Source: Tubiluchus corallicola (Eukaryota; Priapulida; Priapulimorpha; Priapulimorphida; Tubiluchidae). Taken from it: a stretch of DNA of 64,000 nt. This document shows positions 1 to 10,549 of this stretch, one piece after another (position 1 is the stretch's first letter; each line of letters begins with the position of its first letter). The stretch spans positions 1-64,000 of the forward strand of contig JAQGDQ010000313.1 of the NCBI GenBank assembly GCA_030141605.1. Reading direction: 5' to 3'. The notes under the pieces are model-generated. The model made no database searches, was not told where the DNA came from, and saw only the letters and a list, made by a program, of their open reading frames with translations. The position numbers were made by a program, and so were the translations under genes.

Positions 1-2049
1 TATGGACAAAATAACTTTATCAGCTCGGTGCTGAAACTGCATTTTTTCTCTTGGTTTCTTGTTCTGCAAAAAAGCTTTTTTGACACAACAAGCAAAGAAA
101 GTAATTAAAACAATTACAGCAACCAAAGTCAATATAATATATCGAAAAAGGTAGGGTAAAATTGCGAGCTCTGCCTGCTTTAACGATTTGCAAAAGCTAT
201 GAATTTATAATTCTACAGCTTTATATTATTGCAATATACCAGCGCAAATAAGCATTTCTTTTGCAGCTGTAAACAGATTCAAGGACACATACCCGTCAAT
301 GCCACACTGCACGTACAAGCAAGCACATCTATTCACTAACACGAGAAACCTGTTAAAAATTCCTGTTTGCATTCAAGTCATTAGTAAATTTCACAGCAGG
401 GAGGTAATAAACATTTTGCAGGGAAAGAAGGAGAAAATAGAAAAATTATTAGATGAAAGAACTAGTTCAGAATTGCTATGCAATGGCAGTACTGGCTGCT
501 AATTAGGCAATTGATCAATTAATTAATCCCAGACTACGAGAGCTTAGGCTTGGTCGATCCCAGATCGAACTTGAACCACGAATTACGCGCTGTGAAGTAG
601 ATCTTCATCTCTCTAGCTTTCTAGATAGGCTCCACAATAAACCTTTTCAGTGTGAGGATGTTTCGTGCCCGGTTCGTAAAACAGATAGAGCATTTACAGA
701 ATTGCTATAGTCTTTAAGAGAACTCTCGATTATAGTTAACGCTAACACGTTCATTAACAGTTGTAAATATAACTTATTATTCTAACAGAATTCAGAATTT
801 CAAAACATCAGTAAAAAGTCAAAATACAGCTCGGTTCGAAATATAATATAACAATGGATTAATGAAGATACGCCGTACAACTGGCTAGATTACAAATCAA
901 TTTCTTAAGAACTACTACTTTAAGCTGCATTTAACGAAGTACACAACTACAAATAATCAGTACAATCTTCCGTGCATTACCAAGGAAATACTATAAGTAA
1001 AAATTACTTAACTCTGGAACTGGCCAATCTATAAGGTCCAGTAATTGGCCAAGTCAGGTTCCTAATATGAGCTGTTATCTGTGCCTCAGTGGTTGGCTTG
1101 ATCCAACTACGCAGGCGTCATCTACGCTGATAGCAATAGAAAGTTTAGCTCTTACCTTTAGAACGTACGACAGTGAGTCCACGCCTCGTCATCTGCTTGA
1201 CATCGACCAAAAAGGCCTGTCTGTCTGTCGCCCACCCCCCTTATGAAAACTCTAGGTCCTGTGACATGATACAGCTGATGGCTGGCTATCTTAGCATCTC
1301 GACTTCTGAGCGCTTCGTTTGCTTAGCGATCTGAGCACCTCAACTTCTTCGAGTGCTTCGCTACCTTCAACTGTCACTAGGACAGCGTCCTGGGGTGTCA
1401 CTGTCCTAAAACCAGTGGCTCGACTATTGGCCCTCATAAACCGTTCCTAGGTCAGCTGGCTACTCATAAGAAAAACAGCTCAGTTCAACGCTTGCTGGTC
1501 ACTCAACTGACCAGGTACCAAACTATCAACTGCTCGCGGACGTCGCTAGAAAGTTTTGAATTAGCTTCAGAATCACACCTGTCTCGGAAGTACAAGTCAA
1601 TATTCTTCTAAGCCAAACTTCTCCTAAGCAGATACAGAGTTCATATTATAGCTCATATTTTCATTGATTATTAATTCACATATTTACAATATAGATATAA
1701 TACATATTTGTAAAAACTGGAGTTGTCAGAGACGTCCTCACAAGCCTATTAAATGTGTAGGAGAAGCTGAGTGAGTTCTCTTCCAAATAAAATGAATCAT
1801 CTCTTTTTTATTTCGATTATTAATCGTTTTAATTATTATTATTCTTTTAGAGAATAATTATTGATTCCAAAATAAAATCATAACAGAATTAACTGGCTAG
1901 AGCATTGGAGAAAGTAATGTATTTAGACTAACTGCTTAGAAAACTAGATTAGAGCGAAAGCAAGCACGCCTGTCACAAAGAATCAATGAGGCTACTAAAA
2001 CCACACAGTTTCGAATACAAGTTAATCGAGAATGTTTTAAATTATATGA
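1..2049. other. No recognised gene; unassigned sequence
   Basis: I see no convincing coding exon here. The stretch from about 1060 to 1560 is visibly richer in G and C than its surroundings and has no long open frame on either strand. The remainder is AT-rich. The last 150 bases may be the decayed 5' part of the LINE that follows. Confidence 0.5.
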
Positions 2050-4252
2050 ATTTATTGACAAGAATGCATTTAACAAATTGGTTGCGTTTGCAACTGTAAA
2101 CGTCAGCAGATTGTCAGTTATGGCTCCTCAGCAGCTGGATATCAACGTTTTCAGTTATGAACTAAGAGATTTGAAAAATCAGGTGTTGACGATCAGCAAA
2201 TTATTGGAGAAAAGTGGCTTGGATTTCCGTACACATAATAGTATGCGTACTCTGTCTACGATGATATAGACGTAGTACAATGAAAAGTAGTGAGGGGAGG
2301 CTTCAACCTGCTAGTGTGAATGGTGTTTTTCTACAGTTAGTGTGAACGGTGCTTTATCTGCAAGTAATTTTCTAAGTTTAGGTAAAGATGGTAAGTCAGC
2401 ACCTACTGTTACTAAAGCGATGCAAGGTCAAGGTCAAAGTTATGCCAATGTAACTAACGGTGAAAAATGGACATTAGTAGAAAATGTGAAAAAATGGAAA
2501 ATTTCAAAGATCACTGGATCAAAGAAAACTATTGGTGGACTAAAAGTTGTAGAAAAGCAGCTGAAAAAAAGATCTGTTAATTTCTTCGTAAGTAGGCTTC
2601 AGCCTGACACAAGTAAAGAAGATCTGGAAAGCTGTTTAGCTGAAACTGGTATTCACTTGGATGAATGTTATATTATGAAATCTAGAATTGGCAGTGTTTC
2701 TGCGCGTATAAGTTGTGATCCGCAGCATGCACCGGTGATCTTAGATTTATCTAAATTAGACACGCCGAGTAGTGAAACTGACCACATGGTACACAAAATG
2801 TCTGCTATGGATGAAAGTATTCAAAATGGGAAATTAGTAGGTGCAGCCGTATGGTGGGGTATAGCTAGGTATATAAGTCATGTCAACACTGGCTATAAAT
2901 GTTGTCTTCATGTAAAAGTAAATGTTCGTGATGATAGGAAAATTGTGATTATTACTGTTTATATGCCTTGTGATGATGACAATAATGTTCACATTCAGCA
3001 ATTTGAAAAAGTACTGTCGGTAATTCAAGGGTTAATTGATGCAAACTAAATCTCTGACATTTTATTGGCGCCATAGAAGTTCTTGAAATCAGAAATTACT
3101 CAGAATTTGTCACTTCCAATGAACAAAAATGGGATCAAAATATTATTCCTGCTGCATATACATTTTCTAACGAAACACTGAATCATTACACCTACATTTA
3201 TCATGTGATATGTTCTAAATGTTTAACCGATAAAATGCGAAATATGAATATATTAAGTGAAGGTGATAACACATCAGATTATCTGCCGATAACACTCGCA
3301 TTTGATTGCGATATACATAAAGACTTAATTAATGAGTGTGAAGCTAGAAAATATATGTGCTAGATGAAATAGATTTACCCAGTTATATCAATTAGAAATT
3401 GAAAGTGCTTTACGGAATATGTTGATTGCATATGACCTTTTTCGCAACTGCCCAGATGAGTGCAACAACACAAGTCACATGTGTGAGATTAACAGATTTT
3501 TTTGGAGGAATTGTAAATGTACTTTAAAAAGTTGGAAACAGGTGTACCTATGTACAAGCGGGTATTCGTAAACACTGATGGTCTCAGCATTTGTCCGAAC
3601 TAAAACAAAAATCTGTTAATACTCATTCATTATGGAAAAGATTTTCAACGCAGTGATCCAGACTCAGTGATACTGATGTCTGACTTCCTGGAGAAATGAG
3701 ACAGATATTATACTACTGAAAGATTTTGGCAAAGGGTTGATCTTACCTTCAGTCAAGGATAATAATGGTATTATGCAGATTTTAATAATTATAGGGCTAT
3801 TATGTTGCCACCTGTTATAACGAACTTTTTACGTTCTATTACGTGAATCTATTCTGTTGCTCAAATTTGGGCTTTATCTTGAAAGAGACCAACGGTTTCA
3901 ATAATGAGTCTGGATGTAACAACGCCATATATGCCATATATGTAATTAAAGAAACGCTTACCTTTTTTTAGAAAAAGACATAGTCCTGTTCTTGTAGCGT
4001 TTCTAGATGCATCCAAAGCGTTTGATAAAGTTTTATGTGGTTGGTTATCCTTAAAATTGATTCAAAAACGAGTGCAAAGAGCTTTTGTTAAAATTTTACT
4101 AAACTGGTATAATAAACTTTCTGCCTCGGTTAAGTCTTCGGTAACATCCTGTGACAATAAAACACGTTTGCAAATTATTTTTGCTTTTATAGATAAGTGT
4201 CAGGATTATTATTTCATTTTTACAGAGCGAACATTGTACAGGACATTATAAA
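2050..4252 (+). mobile_element. Decayed non-LTR retrotransposon (LINE): ORF1 remnant, endonuclease and start of reverse transcriptase
   Basis: An open stretch at 2342-3049 begins like a LINE ORF1 protein. A small RNA-binding-like segment around FFVSRLQPDTSKEDL is followed by IMKSRIGSVSARI. The frame then runs into an apurinic-type endonuclease segment, recognisable by IIVTVYMP-like IVIITVYMPCDDDNN and by LIDAN just before a stop. Downstream, with many stops and frameshifts, the reverse-transcriptase palm motif FLDASKAFDKV is visible near 4000-4030, followed by KLIQKRVQRAFVKILLNWY. A shorter open segment at 2078-2269 fits an upstream piece of ORF1. The copy is dead: no frame is intact. I infer a Jockey/CR1/L2-like clade but cannot name it. 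The later palm and thumb regions probably continue at 5240-5700. Confidence 0.75.
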
Positions 4253-4294
4253 AAAACAGTCTCTCAGCAAACAACATTAACAAAATAGTAGTTT

Positions 4295-4741
4295 ATCAAG
4301 GCGAGGTCTTCTCCAGTACTTGGGTAGACCGGTCCTTCCTCATGCACGTTGTAGTAATGCAGCAGAATTCGGTCTCCAGTGGAAGTTGGCTAAGTTAGCG
4401 TCTCTCTCAATCTACTTCGTGGGCAGCAGGTAGCCTTTTCCAGGAAGTCTCCACAGCTTCCCATCAAACTGGTAGGACACAGAATGGGATCTCTTGACAT
4501 CGGATAATGAGAAGATCATTTCCTCCGGGTTCCCACGCAGAACGAGAGCGATTTAGACCATCAAACGTGAAGTCAAAGGTGACAGTATCTTCATCCAACG
4601 TAAAGGTAATTAGGCTGTGCAATGAATGCCTAATTTAGCAAATGTCTCTCAGCAATTGCGCAACTGACAAGGTTTCACCAACAAAAGAAGGACATCGTTC
4701 ACCACAAATAAGAAGAACATAATAATGAACAAACCATCCAT
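4295..4741 (-). pseudogene. Degenerate reading frame of an unrecognised secreted or membrane-like protein
   Basis: On the minus strand a methionine at 4741 starts a very hydrophobic stretch (MDGLFIIMFFLFVVND...LLLLVKP). After a stop and a frame change comes a protein-like run with TLDEDTVTFDFTFDG, RSAWEPGGNDLL, then in another frame SVSYQFDGKLWRLPGKGYLL and finally HYYNVHEEGPVYPSTGEDL. The regular mix of residues over about 110 codons across three frames, each broken by a single indel or stop, looks like an old coding sequence and not chance. I do not recognise the family. It lies between two parts of a LINE with opposite polarity, so it may be an inserted gene copy or a piece of another element. 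Confidence 0.45.
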
Positions 4742-5239
4742 TTTTCGTTCAATCATCGTATGAAAGAAACCATGATATAGTTATATCTGACCATTTTTCC
4801 AACACGCTTATTCTACACTCTGCCACGTAGGCCAATCCGTCTAATATTCAGGCCTCGAAAGCTAGCCGACCAATCAGAAACGAGTTCTGGGTGAAGTGTC
4901 CTCAATAGTACAGCGATGAAGCTTTCACATTTGTTCAAACTTGGACGTAATATTGTCATGGAGAAATTTTTTGCTAAACACATTTTTTTTTGAAAAATAT
5001 ATTTGTGATGTTGAAACGAAACGAATTTCGTCTTCTTTTGCCTAATTTCATATTTAAGTTAGCTTAACAGAAACTGGCTTCAATTAATGGATAACTTCGT
5101 CAAAAATAATGCTACTCTTGACAAAAGATGGCAGCACAAGATTGGAATATTAAATCAATACATCAATATTATCAATCGTTAGGTAAACAATTCGTGATAC
5201 CGTTTAGGTTAATGCTTAAAGTGAAAAATAATTAGTAGC

Positions 5240-5700
5240 AGTAATCTGCTAGATGGGGGACCATCACATCGTCTAATAATGCAGTGATGAATTTCCTATT
5301 CTGGAGTCTAGAGTTAGGTAGGGAGGAATTTTATCTCTGTCTACTGTATGCCATATATACCGATGACCTTATTCGTCCGTTACGGATGCTAGTTTGGCAC
5401 ATTACTGAAACTTTTGTTGGTACCGTTGATAACTTTTAATCCTAGGAAAACATGCATCCTCTACTGTGGTTACACTGCAGAAGGAGTCTGTCGAGAACTA
5501 CCTCATATCCAGTATGGCATTCTCGAGCTAAAGTGTTTTTTACCCTGTTTGCCCGGATCTGCCTTTGTAAACTGGTTCTTGAATGTAAACGTAGTGTTAA
5601 ATTTGCATCGTATTCGATTACCCATGTTATTGTCTTTCAAATCTATAGTACAGCTGGCATCGTGCCCAATTGGCCATGTAATTAGCTGAATTATACTTTT
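5240..5700 (+). mobile_element. LINE reverse-transcriptase remnant (YxDD region onward)
   Basis: The plus strand reads LYAIYTDDLIRPLR, which matches the reverse-transcriptase segment just before the catalytic YADD box. Further on comes FNPRKTCIL, which resembles the conserved 'NP.KT' segment after it. The open frames at 5414-5689 and 5452-5685 are two frames of this decayed region. It probably belongs to the same LINE as 2050-4252, split by the sequence between them. No intact frame remains. Confidence 0.5.
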
Positions 5701-5701
5701 T

Positions 5702-5782
5702 TCATAAATCTATCTATCTATCGATCTATATATATCTATCTCTATATATCTATATATCTATATATGTATATATCTATATCTA

Positions 5783-5842
<60 letters not shown>
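5702..5842. repeat. Compound TATC / TC / TA microsatellite
   Basis: The stretch consists of CTAT, ATATCT, TC and then pure TA units, the last part being an uninterrupted run of TA of about 40 bases. It directly follows the LINE remnant, so it may have grown from the LINE's 3' tail. Confidence 0.9.
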
Positions 5843-5843
<1 letters not shown>

Positions 5844-6799
5844 GTTATGACAATCTCTATTGCTTATTATCGAGGATGACCCTGGGCACAGTATAATAGG
5901 TATGTCTAAAGTTTTTTTGTATTATACTTAATATATACATTTAGTGTAATCACGTGGTAATTTAGTCATATTGTTATTTCTTTTCTCTTTACTAAACGCA
6001 GGTCTCTTATAATAGAAAAGTAAATCTTTATTACTAAACATGTACTAATTACTCTTGTTTCATTGTTATTGTAAATATCATCATTGTAAAAGTGTGATAT
6101 AGATCAGTAATTATTCGAATATTTTAATTACTTGTTCTTGTTTTCGATATGAAAGTAAAAGTACATACATTTAGAAAATTGCTACATATTGAACTCAATC
6201 CCGTATTCAGTCGCCCAAGTTTTGCACTCCCGCCTATTTTTACAAAATCCAAACTTTTTACATAAAGTTAAAAGGTTAAAAAATATTCAAACAAATCGTT
6301 AAAATTACACAAAATATTTTTGAAGAATACAAATCAACCATTCATCGTAATAAAATTAAGCGTTTTCGACAGAGTCACTGATATTTATTTCTGTAAAAGG
6401 TTATTGAAGTAGAAAAAAAATGATTACTTGTTTCGGCTGTGATATTGAAGCTAGTAAGAGTTTTGTATTGACATCAATAGATTTAAGCGAAAATTCTTTG
6501 GCGCTGTTAACAACATTCTATTGACTATAGGTGGGCATTGTAATGAAATACTAGCAAAAACCTTACTGTGCTCCTATTGTTAACCTATCTTGCTTGTGAA
6601 ATTGGTGCTATTAGCAGTTCAGACCTAAATATCATGAGTCAACTAGAAAACTGTTTTTAGAAAAAAATTAAGTACATATAAAATAAAAACGTCAAGCTAT
6701 GCATGCATTACTGTGGGACTGTGCCGTCAAATTTCATAATCGACAATCGAAGGCTTAAAAAAATACAAAATACACGAAACTTCTCGACAGATGAACCGA
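5843..6799. other. AT-rich sequence, no gene recognised
   Basis: There is no open frame with protein-like character. The minus-strand frame at 6708-6950 overlaps the dispersed repeat that begins near 6800 and is not a credible gene. Confidence 0.5.
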
Positions 6800-7050
6800 G
6801 ATGAGACAACCGACCTATACCTTTTAAACTTGACTTTTTTGCATTAAAGGTGACAAACAATTCTCGGTGATACTTGTGTGTAGAAAACCAAGTGAAAAAT
6901 AAAAAATCATCGATACTTATATTGTTACAAAAAAGTACTGAGAACTTCATAAGCAGACAAGGAATAACATAACAAAGAATAAGGATTTTTATAAATGGCG
7001 TTGGTTAACTAGGGCAAATTATAAATTGTATTTTTACCACGATGTAATAC
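6800..7050 (+). repeat. Dispersed repeat, copy A
   Basis: This stretch matches 13305-13530 in the same orientation. Shared landmarks in order are: a TTAAACTTGACTTT block, AAAGGTGACAA/GATCAAG, GGTGATACTTG, AAAAATCATCGA, ATATTGTTA, AAAAAGTACTGAGAA / AAAAAGAACTGAGAA, GAGCAGACAA or AAGCAGACAA, then GGGCAAATTA and TCACGATGT / CCACGATGT. The matches are spaced alike with small indels. The family is unknown to me. Confidence 0.75.
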
Positions 7051-7076
7051 TACTACTGCTACCACTAATCTGTCAT

Positions 7077-7774
7077 AAGTCGTCCAGAACAACATATTAA
7101 AAATCCCTATAAATCCACCCTGCGGAACAAATTATGGGGCTTTAAATTCAAAATGGCCGAAAAAGCAGCTTTAAAATCAACATAGCTCAGCTAGGTGGCT
7201 TTTAAGACTAAATGTATGGCGCATAAATGTGTTACCAGCTGATATAAACATGCATATGGCCTATTAGAAAAATGGTGTCTCGAGGCTCTTCAAGGTCAAG
7301 TTGATCCAAAATAGCTGTCAGTGCATCATTAAAGTCAAAATAGCTCTTCTACGTGCCATTCAGGATGGCATTAATGTATTAGCAGCTGATAAAAAACTGC
7401 ATATGGCTATCGGAAAAATAGTCTCTCAAGATCATTCACGGTCAAGTTCATCCAAAATGATCTTGAGGCTATGAGCGTGTTTTTATTAGCTGTTAATACA
7501 TTTATGCCATCTTAAATGCTACCTAGTTGAGTTATTTTGTCTTTAATGATGCACTGGCGGCCATTTTGAATGACCTTGGCGTTGAATGACCTTGAAACAT
7601 CATTTTGCTAATAAGCCATATGCATGTTTATATCAGCTGGTTATACATTTTGCTGTCTTAAGAATCCCTTAGATGAGTTATTTTGATTTTGCATTGGTAG
7701 CCATTTAGAATTTAAAGCCCCATAACTTTTTCCCCCAAAGTGGGAGATTTTTAATATTTTGTTCTGGACGACTT
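7077..7774. mobile_element. Fold-back element: two ~345-bp inverted arms, each with two copies of a ~150-bp unit
   Basis: The left end reads AAGTCGTCCAGAAC (7077-7090) and the right end is its exact reverse complement (7761-7774). Reading inward, the arms stay complementary along nearly their whole length: ATGGGGCTTTAAATTC, CAGCTGATATAAACATGCATATGG, CAGTGCATCATTAAAG and others recur inverted about a centre near 7425. Within each arm the unit 'CAGCTGATA...GCATATGGC...TCTC.AG..C.TTCA.GGTCAAG' occurs twice in direct order. This makes four copies of the unit, two in each direction. There is no transposase, so it would be mobilised by an enzyme encoded elsewhere. I could not define a target-site duplication. 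Confidence 0.85.
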
Positions 7775-9371
7775 TCTGAGTGTCTGCCACGCCAGCCACA
7801 TTATTCATATCAGCCAAAAATTCAGCCATACCATATTTTTCCCTATGCATTAAACTGGACTATTCGTCTGCTTATTGTTGGGGCGAAATTGATACGTTTA
7901 GATACAATGCGAACAATTCAGACGCTAGTGTCAATGTCAGTCTTACGGATCAAAGGCCATTAATCAAATCAGTCTATTTTCGGCACTGCTCAACAGCTAA
8001 GTTTATAGACTGTAAGAAGCTTCCAACAGGTTCCAACGCAGGCATTAAAAGAAAACGAACAAATACGACGCAAACAGCAATGTAAGAATTAAAAAAACTT
8101 GATGATGTAATTCTAGAATTAGTTATTCTCTAAGTTAGAATAAACGATATTGCAACAGATGACGTAAGCAAGTGTATTTTCGAGATGAATAGATTACTAA
8201 GTACCTCTACAGTGAAATCCGACAACGTCGTCGTGTCACTGGTACCACCAACGTGGCCTCACAAGGTATGCGACGAAAATAAACCTCTTTCATGTCTCCG
8301 TTCAAGAAGGTTTGCCGACGAACGTGATGGTTTAATTTTCTGTGACAATTGCAACTTAGGAAAGAAAGGAATTCCGATTACAAAGATGTAGGAAGCCGAC
8401 AAAAGTTCATCTCATTGCATTGTATTTGTAGTGTATTATAATGATCTGTAAAATTGCAGTATGCGTTCACAGGCTATTAAATTATTATGTTAATGACATA
8501 TAGAATGACAGTTTAACTATTTTTGCTTATAGTATATTTGTGTAGCATTTCACTCTGTTTGCTTCTTAGAGTTCGTAAAAGAAGGTAAGATAAGATATTA
8601 TTAGATAAGATAACACTTATTTTATATCGGCTAAACACGTATAACTACAAACTGCAGGAGCATATGTCACCAACGACGGCAACATCGACTTGATAAAGGC
8701 AAAGTTGAGGTGTTGGAATTAAAGCATTAAAAATATACTCTAACTTACCCTCTTATTTACTACAATAAATGTTGTGAAGGCATTCAGTCAATTAAATAAT
8801 TGTCGGCAGGATTTTAGTGTTTGTATCTACCAGGTCTCACTTTTTTTATTTGAATAATTATTAATTCATTTTAAGTACAAAAAGTAGCTTAAGTAAAAAG
8901 AACAAAATTAATGTAATTTTTTTCTTATTAAGTAGTGTGTTGTAGTAGGTTGGCAGAAGCTACAGGTCTAGGTAAATTAAAATATAGGCATCAATTAGTC
9001 TCCACACACGTGTTGATTGTATTTAAAATTTCGCTTTGCATTAACATTTTGGTACACTCAGTAGAATTTATAATATTCGTCAAAGTGTCAGACATAAGGG
9101 AATGACAAATAAACATTCGGTTTGAAGCAACATACAACAATCACTGTAATAATGAAGAACGATCAAAATGGAACTCTGAAACAGGAACATATTAACATGT
9201 ATAAATCTCTTGTTTTTATATACAGTACCAGTCTTGTTTTCACTTAAGACATAGAAGTAATTGATTTGCTCATTCTAACAGTCAAAGTGTAGACACAATT
9301 GATTTAACGTTTAAAACAACTTTACACGTGGATTCTACAGCCACCAGTCTGAATTGCAAAATTACATAATG
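7775..9371. other. No recognised gene; 3' flank of the GPCR
   Basis: Open frames at 7780-8085 and 8185-8391 (plus) are short and match nothing I know. The stretch from about 8840 to 9371 is downstream of the minus-strand GPCR and may hold its 3' UTR. It contains a second AATAAA on the minus strand near 8845-8851. Confidence 0.45.
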
Positions 9372-9377
9372 TTTATT
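9372..9377 (-). terminator. AATAAA overlapping the GPCR stop codon
   Basis: The minus strand reads CAATAAAC, so the TAA stop (9373-9375) lies inside an AATAAA hexamer. If it is used, the mRNA would have almost no 3' UTR beyond the cleavage spacing. A more distal signal near 8845-8851 may be the real one. Confidence 0.3.
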
Positions 9378-10549
9378 GTCGTCCAAAGCGAAACAATTTC
9401 TTGAAAGCCTGGCGAAACTCATTATTTGACAAATTGTACAGAAACGGGTTAAGTGCGGAATTCAAGTAAGACGACCAGAAAAAGAAAGTATACAGACGAG
9501 GTGGCACGAGATCTGGCTTCCAGGCGCTGATGTCAAACACTATATAGAAGGGCGCCCAACAAATCAAAAATGAGGTGGCAATGTAAGCCAACGTGGACAA
9601 AGACCTCCTTACTTTCTTGATGTTGTGTTTATTCGAGCTGCCCAGAACGAAACGGACCTGTGTGGAGTGAGATATCGTAGTGCTCTCGCTCCTAGAATGA
9701 CCTGGTGGAAATAGGCTTTCATTCGTCAAAAAGTTGACCTCTCTTGCTCTATTATTGTTCTTTCGAAGATTCTTGCTTGAAGAGACTTTGGCAACAGTTA
9801 CGTCAGTTTCTGTCTTCTTTTGCACTTGGCCACCACTCCTGTCCGACTTTGATTTTGTACCATCGCAGGGTTTTTCTGCTTGTTCTGATTGTATTTTTTC
9901 TGAGGAAACTTCTTCTCTGGTAGTTTTTTCGTCGCTTTTATGAGCTTTCGACTCCTTTAACCCCTTATTTTCTTTCTTTTCGATGTCTTCTTTTCTTCCT
10001 TTAGCGGCTTCGTTGTCATGCTCTTCCATTTCTATTGTTTTGTCGTTCAAAGATATGACCCTGTTAAGGTCTTTTTTATCTTCGATAGTTGACGAGTTTG
10101 AACTAGGAGGTGACTCACTTCTGATAGTTTCTAGTTTTTCCGAACTTTCAACTTGTTTTCTTGACATAGAGGTTGATGCTGTTGTTTGAAGTTTGATTCT
10201 ATTTCCAAATCGATCATAGTTTGCTATGGAGCTCTTACCGGGCATATGGACATGACCTGACTGCTGGATCTTTGCTCGTGATCTCATAAACATGAGTATC
10301 CTCACATAAGCGCCAACTATAATGATAAGTGGGATATAATGACCGACAATTCCCACAAACAAAATAAATTCTTGGTTTTTACTCGGTTCCCAAATGCAAA
10401 CATTTGGTTGCGACCACTTCCTTCTGTCGGCAATAAATGGCGGAACCCAGATTACCAAAGACAGAACCCAGATAAGGATTATGGATATGATACATTTTGT
10501 AACACTGTGATACTTGCGATAGTGCATCGTCCAGAGAACACACCACAAT
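9373..10549 (-). CDS. GPCR exon 2: helices 4-7 and long third intracellular loop
   Basis: The acceptor TTATTTCAG precedes base 10549. The first base completes the Arg codon and TTG follows, giving DRL then WCVLWTMHYRK in loop 2. Helix 4 (IISIILIWVLSLVIW), helix 5 (FILFVGIVGHYIPLIIIV), about 220 residues of charged loop 3, helix 6 (LAYIATSFLICWAPFYIVF) and helix 7 (YTFFFWSSYLNSALNPFLY) follow. The stop is at 9373-9375. Loop 3 holds many Ser, Lys and Glu residues and is likely a site for kinases and arrestin, by analogy. Confidence 0.85.
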
